NCBI GenBank assembly: GCA_020073365.1
Contig: JAIQFL010000036.1
Coordinates: 1-48,772, forward strand
Source of the DNA: Terriglobia bacterium
Lineage (GTDB): Bacteria; Acidobacteriota; Terriglobia; Bryobacterales; Bryobacteraceae
DNA: 48,772 nucleotides
Reading direction: 5' to 3'
Shown: piece by piece, positions 36,938 to 43,679 of the stretch
Layout: every line of letters starts with the position of its first letter
How positions within the stretch are numbered: position 1 is the first letter of the stretch
The notes under the pieces: generated by a model
Told to the model about the DNA's origin: nothing
Database searches by the model: none
The model's input: only the letters and a program-made list of their open reading frames with translations
Made by a program: the position numbers and the translations under genes

Positions 36938-38280
36938 GTCTTTCGCGTTTGGTCTCCCAAGAAATAGGCTACAACGCCGGCGGCGATCAGGAGCACCCCC
37001 AATTCCAGCGCATTGATGGGTCCGATGGGCTCGGCATGGTTGCGAACCGCCGCCAGAACCAGCAGACCGAAGGGCAGGACGCCCAGCGAAATGGCTACGG
37101 TCAAACCGCCTGGTACGCGATAGGGCCGCGGCAGATCGGGCTCGCGGATGCGCAGGGCCACCAACGACGCGAACTCCAGCAACACGCTCAGTCCGGTCAG
37201 CAGCACATCGAGCAGGATCAGTTTGGTGAAGCTGAACCCCAGGGAAAGCGCCCAGACAGCCGAGCACGCCAGGATTGCGACCCACGGAGCTCCAGTCCTG
37301 GTGAGCCTTTTCGCCAGAACCTTGGGGAGAAAACCATCCTCCGCCAGCACGGCGGGCAGCCGCGTGAACGTCATCACCTGCGCATTGAGGGTTCCCACGG
37401 CGCCCAGCATGCCGCCAATCGTGATCCCTACCGCCACAACGGTTCCGACCGCCGGGTTGTGGAGGAGCGCCCGCGCCACATCGGCCCAGCCGCCGGTAGA
37501 CCAGCGGTTGGGATCGAGCCCTGTCAGCGCCACCGCCCCCACGGGCACAACGTACGACACCGTGACCAGGATGATGGCGCCGGCCATGGCCAGCGGATAC
37601 GCGCGCTCAGGGCGATCCACTTCGCCGGCCACGGTAGAAGCCTGGTCCCAACTCATATAGTTCCACATGGCCACCAGAATTCCCCCAAGGAAATCGACGC
37701 TGCGGAGGGGAATGGCCGGCCCGCCCGAGGTTGTGCGTTGAGCCACGGAGTAGCACGTTAGAACGACGAACGGCAATAAGAGAAGGATCCCCAGCCACAC
37801 CGAACTTCCACCCACGGCCCTGGCGCCCAACAGGTTCCACAGCGAAGAGGCGGCAATCAAGGCAACCCCGATCCAGAGTCCCCTGGCACCCGCCGTCACG
37901 GACGGGGCGAAGTGTCCGAGGTACCCCACAAACAGCGTCGGATAGATGCCGATGTCAAAGATTCCGCCGACCAGTGACAACCACGCTTCCTGGAATCCCC
38001 AGAACCGGCCCATGGAGCGCGAAGCCCAGACGTAGTAGCCCCCCTCCTGCGGCAGGGTGCTGGCCAGCTCGCTCACCATCAGCACCGTGGGGAGAGCCCA
38101 CACAACCGGCGTCACGCACAGGATCAGGAGCGCTCCCGCATAGCCTGCCTTGGAGACAATATCCTCCAACCCGAACGGCCCACCCGCGACGATGAAGTAG
38201 ATCGCGGCGATGAGCGGGAGCAACGTGACCTTGCGCGGTGTGGCTTGCAGCACGGGAACGGCGGGCGACCCTACGGGCAT
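36934..38280 (-). CDS. APC-family amino acid/polyamine permease
   Basis: The 448-residue protein has about 12 membrane helices. The first, VTLLPLIAAIYFIVAGGPFGLEDIVSKAGYAGALL, shows the glycine-rich substrate-binding unwinding seen in APC transporters, and LPQEGGYYVWASRSMGRFWGFQEAWLSL and GEVDRPERAYPLAMAGA fit the family. It would import an amino acid, amine or related solute with protons or by exchange. It is the first gene of the permease-cupin-oxidoreductase operon, with a 4-base overlap to the cupin. The substrate is unknown. Confidence 0.92.
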   Translation of the reverse strand: MPVGSPAVPVLQATPRKVTLLPLIAAIYFIVAGGPFGLEDIVSKAGYAGALLILCVTPVVWALPTVLMVSELASTLPQEGGYYVWASRSMGRFWGFQEAWLSLVGGIFDIGIYPTLFVGYLGHFAPSVTAGARGLWIGVALIAASSLWNLLGARAVGGSSVWLGILLLLPFVVLTCYSVAQRTTSGGPAIPLRSVDFLGGILVAMWNYMSWDQASTVAGEVDRPERAYPLAMAGAIILVTVSYVVPVGAVALTGLDPNRWSTGGWADVARALLHNPAVGTVVAVGITIGGMLGAVGTLNAQVMTFTRLPAVLAEDGFLPKVLAKRLTRTGAPWVAILACSAVWALSLGFSFTKLILLDVLLTGLSVLLEFASLVALRIREPDLPRPYRVPGGLTVAISLGVLPFGLLVLAAVRNHAEPIGPINALELGVLLIAAGVVAYFLGDQTRKT

Positions 38281-38322
38281 CCCTACAGGGTACGCCAGAA
38301 CGGTGCAGGCGAAGCCGGGAGA

Positions 38323-38580
38323 TCATTCTGGCTGAGCTTTCACGTCAGTCAGATATGCGTCGAGTTGGTCTTCCGGAATGCCCTCACCCCGGTCGAGTTG
38401 TTCGATGCCCCGCCGAATCTTGGTGTTGATCGCGTCCCGGCTCTCCAGAAGCCAGCGGTCCTTCTCTTCCTGGGTCTCGACAAGGCGAAGCAGGGCTTCC
38501 TCCGCGCTGGCGGCGCCCGTCGCCTGGATCTGTTTTTGGATTCTCGCCTCCCGAGCCATATCGTGGATTTCGATGTTCAT
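38323..38580 (-). CDS. Orphan antitoxin-like protein
   Basis: The 85-residue protein starts at the ATG at 38580 (NIEIHDMAREARIQKQIQATGAASAEEALLRLVETQEEKDRW). The EALLRLVETQEEKDR and RRGIEQLDRGEGI segments resemble ParD/CC2985-type antitoxins, whose C-terminal RRGIEQLDxGEG tail wraps a ParE toxin. No toxin gene follows: the permease gene starts 43 bp away. It is either a solitary antitoxin or a small DNA-binding protein. It diverges from the ABC-permease fragment, which starts 16 bp away. Confidence 0.65.
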   Translation of the reverse strand: MNIEIHDMAREARIQKQIQATGAASAEEALLRLVETQEEKDRWLLESRDAINTKIRRGIEQLDRGEGIPEDQLDAYLTDVKAQPE

Positions 38581-38595
38581 GGACGCACCTAGCCA

Positions 38596-39186
38596 GTGGG
38601 GGGCCATTTCTATCTTCCGTTCCAGCAGGCCGCCTTGAATCTGGCCCCCCGGCTTACCTTGGTGGTCAAAGCCGCCGCCGATCCGCTGCTGACCGCGCAG
38701 CCGCTTCGGCAAGTGATTGCCGGGATCCGGCCCGACGTCCCGGTCACGCGCTTCCGTACCGTCGATGAGGTGTTCTCCGATTCAGTGAGCACACCGCGGT
38801 CTACGATGTGGCTCCTGTTTTCCTTCGCGGCGCTCGCATTGCTACTAAGCTCCGTGGGGATCTACGCGGTGGTGGCCTACACCGTGGCGCAGCGGAAGCG
38901 CGAAATCGGAATCCGCATGGCGCTGGGCGCCCGTGCGCACGACATTTTGCGGGGGATTCTCAGCCGCAGCCTGATAGTGACCTCCGTCGGGTTGGGAATG
39001 GGTCTGGCGGGCGCTCTGGCAGCCACGCGCGTGTTGCGCAGTCTGCTCTTCCAGATCACCGCCACCGACACGGTCACGTTTGTGGCGATGCCGGTGATCC
39101 TGCTCGCGGTATCGTTGATCGCGACGTATGTCCCCGCGAGACGTGCGGCCCGGGTGGACCCGGCGATCACCGTGCGATACGAGTAG
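38596..39186 (+). pseudogene. 3' fragment of a MacB/FtsX-type permease (ADOP-like)
   Basis: The 196-codon frame matches the C-terminal end of the duplicated-domain permeases common in Acidobacteriota: LPFQQAALNLAPRLTLVVKAAADP, the DVPVTRFRTVDEVFSDSVSTPR segment, a WLLFSFAALALLLSSVGIYAVVAYTVAQRKREIGIRMALGA helix pair with the FtsX signature, and IATYVPARRAARVDPAITVRYE at the end. About 600 N-terminal residues are missing, and an in-frame stop at 38590 closes it. The only start is a GTG at 38596. It is a deletion remnant. Confidence 0.82.
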
Positions 39187-39255
39187 GACAGGCGGAACCG
39201 GTTGGTAGGACTGGCCGTTTGACCTGGATAGCGTCGGAATAAACCGGCGTGAAGG

Positions 39256-40512
39256 TCATCTGGCCAGGGCGACCGCCAGCAGGATGGCGCGCTGGGTTCC
39301 GCGCCAGGAATCGTGGGGATCGAAGGCCTCGTTGAGGGAGTGCGCCCCCGTGCCGTTTCCGCCGCCGCTGATGGTGATGGCGGGGATTCCGAGATTCATC
39401 GGCACATTCGAATCCGTGGAACCTTCGCGGAGCGCTTCCTCGATCTGGAGCGCCCGCGAGACCCCGAGCGCCGTCTGGACGATGGGGCTGTCCTTGGGAG
39501 TCTGGCCCGCCGGCCGCACTCCTACCAGTTCCGCCGCCACGCTCACTGGGCCACGGTTGTGCCACCGGCGATTCTCCTCCTCAACTGCCTCGCGGACCGC
39601 GGCGTTGAACTTCGCGTCCACCGCCTTCAGGGACGCCGGGTCCGACGAACGCATATCCACCTCCATCCACGCCTCGAAGGGGATCGCGTTGACGGAGGTG
39701 CCTCCGCCCACGCGACCCACGTTGAAGGTGGTTTTCGGCTGCGCGGGAACATCGAACGCGTCGATCTTGGCGATGGCCCTTCCCATGGCTTGAATCGGGT
39801 TGGCCATGCCGAACGCGCCGAAGCTGTGTCCGCCGGGGCCCTTGAAGGTGACGCGGTAACGGTTGCTGCCCACACCAATGTGGGTGATGCCCAGGCCCGT
39901 GCCATCCACCGAAATGAACTTGTCGATCTGGCCCTTCAGGCTCTCATAGAACAGGCTCTTCATGCCGCGGAGATCGCCTAGTCCCTCTTCCCCCACGTCG
40001 GCGACGAAGGTGATGGTGCCGGGGGTTTCGACGCGCGCCTCGTTCAGCGCGCGAATCACGGCAAGCATCACCGCCAGGCCGCGGCAATCGTCTCCGATGC
40101 CGGGTCCCCTGAGGACGGCGCCGTCGCGTTTGACCTTCACATCGGTCCCCTCGGGGAACACCGTATCCAGGTGGGCGCTGAACACCAGATTGGGATGCGC
40201 GGTGCGCCCGGGCCGCACGCCAATGACGTTGCCGGCGGAGTCGATCCGGACGCTCTGGAGGCCGAGCGCTTCGAAGAGGCGCTTCAACTCCCTGCCGCGC
40301 TCTTCCTCTTTGAACGGGGGAGCCGGAATCTCGCAGATTTTCACCTGCTGCTCGAGGGTGGCGGGTTCGTTTCGCTGCGCGGCGTCCAGCGCAGCGCGAA
40401 TGGCGGGGTTCTTGATCAGCTCCGCGGGGGTTTGGGCGAAGCTCACCGCCGCGAGAAGCAGAATCAGAGCTTGTTTCACGTGAAACAGGGGAACCTTGAG
40501 GGCGAGAATCAT
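39256..40512 (-). CDS. M20-family metallopeptidase (PepT-like)
   Basis: The 418-residue exopeptidase has a signal-like hydrophobic stretch (ALILLLAAVSFAQ) and M20 motifs: FSAHLDTVFPEG (zinc His and Asp), DDCRGLAVMLAVI, VADVGEEGLGD (catalytic Glu pair), a lid with SFGAFG and SVNAIPFEAWMEVDMRSSD, and GSTDSNVPMNLGIPAITISGGGNGTGAHSLNEAFD. This is the PepT/carboxypeptidase T-like group, cleaving peptides or acylated amino acids. The ATG at 40512 has an AAGGA site four bases upstream. A second in-frame start (GTG at 40479), just inside the parS sequence, would give a neater signal peptide. It lies 6 bp after a second M20 gene. Confidence 0.9.
   Translation of the reverse strand: MILALKVPLFHVKQALILLLAAVSFAQTPAELIKNPAIRAALDAAQRNEPATLEQQVKICEIPAPPFKEEERGRELKRLFEALGLQSVRIDSAGNVIGVRPGRTAHPNLVFSAHLDTVFPEGTDVKVKRDGAVLRGPGIGDDCRGLAVMLAVIRALNEARVETPGTITFVADVGEEGLGDLRGMKSLFYESLKGQIDKFISVDGTGLGITHIGVGSNRYRVTFKGPGGHSFGAFGMANPIQAMGRAIAKIDAFDVPAQPKTTFNVGRVGGGTSVNAIPFEAWMEVDMRSSDPASLKAVDAKFNAAVREAVEEENRRWHNRGPVSVAAELVGVRPAGQTPKDSPIVQTALGVSRALQIEEALREGSTDSNVPMNLGIPAITISGGGNGTGAHSLNEAFDPHDSWRGTQRAILLAVALAR
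40472..40487. promoter_or_regulatory. parS centromere site
   Basis: The 16 bases TGTTTCACGTGAAACA are a perfect palindrome and match the bacterial parS consensus bound by ParB. It lies inside the first codons of the M20 peptidase (minus strand, frame reads FHVKQ). ParB spreads from such sites and recruits SMC; parS sites usually cluster within a few percent of the chromosome around the replication origin. parA, parB and oriC are not in this window. Confidence 0.9.
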
Positions 40513-40518
40513 AAATCC

Positions 40519-41808
40519 TTAGTGCGTGAGGCGAAAAATAAGCAGAGCGGTCCTTTTGGTCTGGATCGGCTGCCGCGTCAGGTCGATGGTTTCGCCGGGG
40601 ACGTGAGCGTTTCGGCCCAGCGCTCCCAGGCCGGAGATGCTATCCAGGTAGGGCGCGACGAAGGACACATCGCCAGCGCCGCGGCGGGCGGGCGGAAGCG
40701 GCTCCATGTTCTCGAAGTTGAGGTCGCGGTTCACGGCGTTCAGGAGCGCCAGCAGGCGCTGGTTGCCCTCGGTGGCCTCCATGGCAGGGTAGCCCTCCTG
40801 AAACGTGATCTCCGCGCTGGTGCCGGGCAGGTGGGCGCCCACGATCTTGCGCATGTTCTCGCGGACGCGCTCGAATTGTTCGGCGCTGATAGTACGGATA
40901 TCGCCGGACGCGAAAGCCTTGTCGGGAATGATGTTGGTTTTGCCGGATGCACTGCCGATGTTCTCCTTGGGATCGTACGCCACCGTGGACCCGCCCAGGA
41001 TCACGCTTGCGTTGAAGGTGAGGTCGGGCTCCTTCAACTGATCGTGAAACGCCGCGAGGATGCGTGCGATCTCGTAAATGGCGCCGCTCCCCACGCCGTT
41101 ATTGAAGACCCCGGCGGAGTGCCCGGTATTACCGGTGGCATGCAAATGCCAACTGGAAGCGCTGCGCCGGGCGATGGTGGCGAACTCGCGTCCTCCGGAG
41201 CGCGAGCCGCCCTCGAATTCGAGCGCCGCGTCGTGGTGCTTGCCGGCCTCGACCAGGTCGCGGCGCGCGATGGTCAGGGGCTCTCCGGGCTTCTCTTCGT
41301 CGCCAGTCAGGAAGACCGTGATGGAACTGCCGTCCAGCGCGCTATGGGTGTTCAGCGCCTTAAGCGCCGAAAGGATGATGGTGAGCCCGCCCTTCATGTC
41401 GTTGGAGCCGGGGCCGGTGGCGGAATCGCCGTGCCGCTCGAACTTCTGGAACGGGCTGTCCGGCTCGAAGACTGTATCCATGTGCCCGATGAGCAGGACG
41501 CGCTTACCCCGGACGCCTTTGCGCTCGGCAACCAGGTGACCGGCGCGATGCACTTCCTCCATGGGAATCCAGCGGACCTGGAAGCCCAGCGTCTCAAACT
41601 CCGGACGGAGGATGTTTGCGACCTGGCGCACACCAGCCGGATTCAGGGTTCCGCTGTTGATGTTGACGAGCCGTTCCAGCAGAGCGTTCGATTCGGGGAC
41701 GTTGGCGTCCACGGCCTGGACGATCTTCAGCTCGGTCGGGGAAAGGTCCGCGGCGGGGGAGACCGCGGCGACGCACAAGGAGAAGACCATGGCGTGGAGG
41801 TAGTTCAT
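40519..41808 (-). CDS. M20-family peptidase (glutamate carboxypeptidase-like)
   Basis: The 429-residue protein begins with a secretion-type hydrophobic segment (HAMVFSLCVAAVSPAAD). It shows LLIGHMDTVFEPDSPFQKF (zinc His/Asp), ATGPGSNDMKGGLTIILSALKAL (bridging Asp), FLTGDEEKPG (catalytic Glu), a HLHATGNTGHSAGVFNNGVGSGA dimer domain and ENMEPLPPARRGAGDVSFVAPY. The arrangement fits the M20A/ArgE-CPG2 group that removes C-terminal glutamate or cleaves short peptides. It precedes the PepT-like gene by 6 bp, so they form an operon of two related exopeptidases, probably exported. The ATG at 41808 is at the family start. Confidence 0.9.
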   Translation of the reverse strand: MNYLHAMVFSLCVAAVSPAADLSPTELKIVQAVDANVPESNALLERLVNINSGTLNPAGVRQVANILRPEFETLGFQVRWIPMEEVHRAGHLVAERKGVRGKRVLLIGHMDTVFEPDSPFQKFERHGDSATGPGSNDMKGGLTIILSALKALNTHSALDGSSITVFLTGDEEKPGEPLTIARRDLVEAGKHHDAALEFEGGSRSGGREFATIARRSASSWHLHATGNTGHSAGVFNNGVGSGAIYEIARILAAFHDQLKEPDLTFNASVILGGSTVAYDPKENIGSASGKTNIIPDKAFASGDIRTISAEQFERVRENMRKIVGAHLPGTSAEITFQEGYPAMEATEGNQRLLALLNAVNRDLNFENMEPLPPARRGAGDVSFVAPYLDSISGLGALGRNAHVPGETIDLTRQPIQTKRTALLIFRLTH

Positions 41809-41840
41809 GGGCCAACGCGTGGATCATAGCACGTTGGGGA

Positions 41841-41883
41841 AACGGCGGCGGCGTTACCGCCGTTGACAGGCCAAAGGCCTGTC
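41841..41883. repeat. Double hairpin, variable-stem family
   Basis: AACGGCGG (41841-41848) pairs with CCGCCGTT (41857-41864), immediately followed by GACAGGCC-AAA-GGCCTGTC (41865-41883) and GCACC. It stands in the divergent spacer between an M20 gene and a small reductase gene. The second stem shares its outer GACAG/CTGTC with the hairpin at 3795. Confidence 0.7.
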
Positions 41884-41962
41884 GCACCTGGTGTTCACCA
41901 CCTGTGGGGAGACTGGTGGGACAGGGTGAATCCGCCTTGTGGGCGGGCGCATCTCTGGAAAT

Positions 41963-42610
41963 ATGAAAATTGGAGTTTTAGGTTCTGGAATTGTGGGGCA
42001 GGTATTGGCGAGCGGTTTCTTAAAGCATGGGCATGCGGTCATGCTGGGCACGCGCGATCCCCAAAAGCCCGAGGTACAGAAGTGGATTGGAGAAAACAAG
42101 GGGGGACAGGGAGGCACGTTCGAGGAGGCCGCCAAATTCTCCGAACTGGCGGTGCTGGCGACGCTGGGACGCGTGGCGGAAAACGCGCTCGAACTGGCTG
42201 GTCCCGGGAATCTCGTGGGTAAGACTGTGATCGACACGACAAATCCGCTGGCGGATGGGCCGCCGGTCGAGGGGGTGCTCCCGTACACCACGGGTCCGAA
42301 TGAGTCACTGGGTGAGAAGATCCAGGCCAAAATCCCACGGAGCCACGTGGTGAAGGCCTTCAACAGTGTCGGCAATGCGCGGATGATCAACCCTCACTAC
42401 GAGCAGGGGACGCCCACCATGTTCCTCTGCGGCAACGACGCCGGCGCGAAGGCCCATGTCTCGGAGATCATCCAGCAGTTCGGTTGGGAGCCGTTTGACT
42501 GCGGTGGGATCATCGCCGCACGGGCGCTGGAGCCGCTGTGCATGCTCTGGTGTTTACCGGGCTTCCTGCGGGGCCAGTGGACCCACGCGTTCAAAGTTCT
42601 GACTCACTAG
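41963..42610 (+). CDS. NADP-dependent (F420-reductase-like) oxidoreductase
   Basis: The 215-residue protein starts with the Rossmann strand KIGVLGSGIVGQVLASGFLKHGHAVMLGTRDP and contains the TVIDTTNPLADGPPVEGVLPYTTGPNESLGE segment and VVKAFNSVGNARMINPHYEQGTPTMFLCGNDAGAK of the NADP-oxidoreductase, coenzyme-F420-dependent-type family. The RDP after strand 2 suits NADP(H). F420 use is not proven and many members in F420-lacking bacteria use other partners. It is followed after about 100 bp, beyond a double hairpin, by the glycyl-radical activase and enzyme. The related fold of pyrroline-5-carboxylate reductase makes a role after HypD conceivable but unproven. Confidence 0.85.
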   Translation: MKIGVLGSGIVGQVLASGFLKHGHAVMLGTRDPQKPEVQKWIGENKGGQGGTFEEAAKFSELAVLATLGRVAENALELAGPGNLVGKTVIDTTNPLADGPPVEGVLPYTTGPNESLGEKIQAKIPRSHVVKAFNSVGNARMINPHYEQGTPTMFLCGNDAGAKAHVSEIIQQFGWEPFDCGGIIAARALEPLCMLWCLPGFLRGQWTHAFKVLTH

Positions 42611-42630
42611 AGCAAGGTGCCAACGCAGAA

Positions 42631-42667
42631 GGCCGATTGTCAATCGGCCTGCAGGATGACATCCTGC
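42631..42667. repeat. Double hairpin, variable-stem family
   Basis: GGCCGATTG-T-CAATCGGCC (42631-42649) and GCAGGATG-A-CATCCTGC (42651-42667) stand side by side, followed by CCCACA. It lies between the reductase and the activase gene. The GCAGG/CCTGC-CCCA edge also occurs near 19095 and 30715. Confidence 0.7.
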
Positions 42668-42708
42668 CCCACAAAGCGTGAGATACTGCAAGTAGGGTTT
42701 CAGGCCTT

Positions 42709-43677
42709 GTGGTATTAAAACAACTTACCGGCGGCTCGGCTGAGCTTCGGGCGATGGTGTTCAACATCATGCGGTTCGCCACGCACGATGGCCCCGGCAT
42801 CCGGACAACGGTGTTTTTCAAGGGGTGTCCCCTCTCCTGCTGGTGGTGCCACAATCCGGAAAGCCAGGGGTTCCAGCCGGACCTGCTCTATTTCGACGAG
42901 CGGTGCCGGCATTGCGGCGAGTGTGTGGCGGCCTGCCCCCAGCACGCGATCCGGCAGACCGGAGAACCGGTTAAAAGCAGCCAGAAAGACGACAATAAGC
43001 GATCGTCTGTCCCACTGGACGTTTGCCGCGGGTGCGGGCGCTGTGCCGAGGTTTGCCAGGCGGAAGCGCGCCAGCTTGCCGGGAAGCGGATGGGGCTCCA
43101 TGAAATTGTTGCGGAGATCGAAAAGGACCTGATCTTCTTCGAGGAATCCGGCGGCGGCGTGACGCTCTCCGGCGGCGAGCCTCTGGCGCAGCCGGAAATC
43201 GCGGCGGCGATTCTGCGCGCCTGCTGCGATCGCGGCATCCATACGGTCCTCGAGACCTGCGGGTATGCGAGACCGAACACGTTTCGCAGCGTGGCGCTTC
43301 TGGCCGACCTGGTATTGTTCGACGTCAAGCTCATGACGGCGGCCTTGCACCGGGAATACACGGGCCTCTCGAACATCGGGATCCTTCAGAATCTCGAAGA
43401 ATTGTTCGCCCGTGGACGCCCAGTCACCGTGCGGATTCCCCTGGTCCCTGGGATCAATGACACGGCCGAAGAGGTCGACGGATTCGCGCGCTATCTGGGG
43501 AGATTTCGCGGTTGCCGGGTCGAGTTACTGCCGTACCACCGCATCGGCGCTGCCAAGTACGCACGCATGGGACGGACTTACCGATTGAAAGACACGCCGG
43601 AGCCCGCGGCGGCCGATCTGGCGCGCATCGGCGATCGACTTACACGAGCGGGCCTGAATGTAACATTGGGAGGGTAG
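42709..43677 (+). CDS. Glycyl radical enzyme activase (radical SAM)
   Basis: The roughly 320-residue protein has the radical-SAM signature CPLSCWWC (Cys-X3-Cys-X2-Cys) after HDGPGIRTTVFFKG, which binds a [4Fe-4S] cluster and SAM and generates a 5'-deoxyadenosyl radical. Two further ferredoxin-like clusters follow (CRHCGECVAACP and CRGCGRCAEVCQ), as in activases of glycerol dehydratase- and HypD-type enzymes rather than PflA. GVTLSGGEPLAQP and VELLPYHRIGAAKYARMGRTY complete it. It would abstract an H atom from Gly760 of the downstream enzyme, which begins 2 bp later. The start is the GTG at 42709 or, less likely, the ATG at 42754. Confidence 0.93.
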   Translation: MVLKQLTGGSAELRAMVFNIMRFATHDGPGIRTTVFFKGCPLSCWWCHNPESQGFQPDLLYFDERCRHCGECVAACPQHAIRQTGEPVKSSQKDDNKRSSVPLDVCRGCGRCAEVCQAEARQLAGKRMGLHEIVAEIEKDLIFFEESGGGVTLSGGEPLAQPEIAAAILRACCDRGIHTVLETCGYARPNTFRSVALLADLVLFDVKLMTAALHREYTGLSNIGILQNLEELFARGRPVTVRIPLVPGINDTAEEVDGFARYLGRFRGCRVELLPYHRIGAAKYARMGRTYRLKDTPEPAAADLARIGDRLTRAGLNVTLGG

Positions 43678-43679
43678 CC

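Noticed and set aside
40171-41829. Long plus-strand open frame opposite the two M20 peptidases
   Set aside because: Both M20 genes on the minus strand carry full catalytic motifs; the antisense frame has none and is a high-GC shadow.
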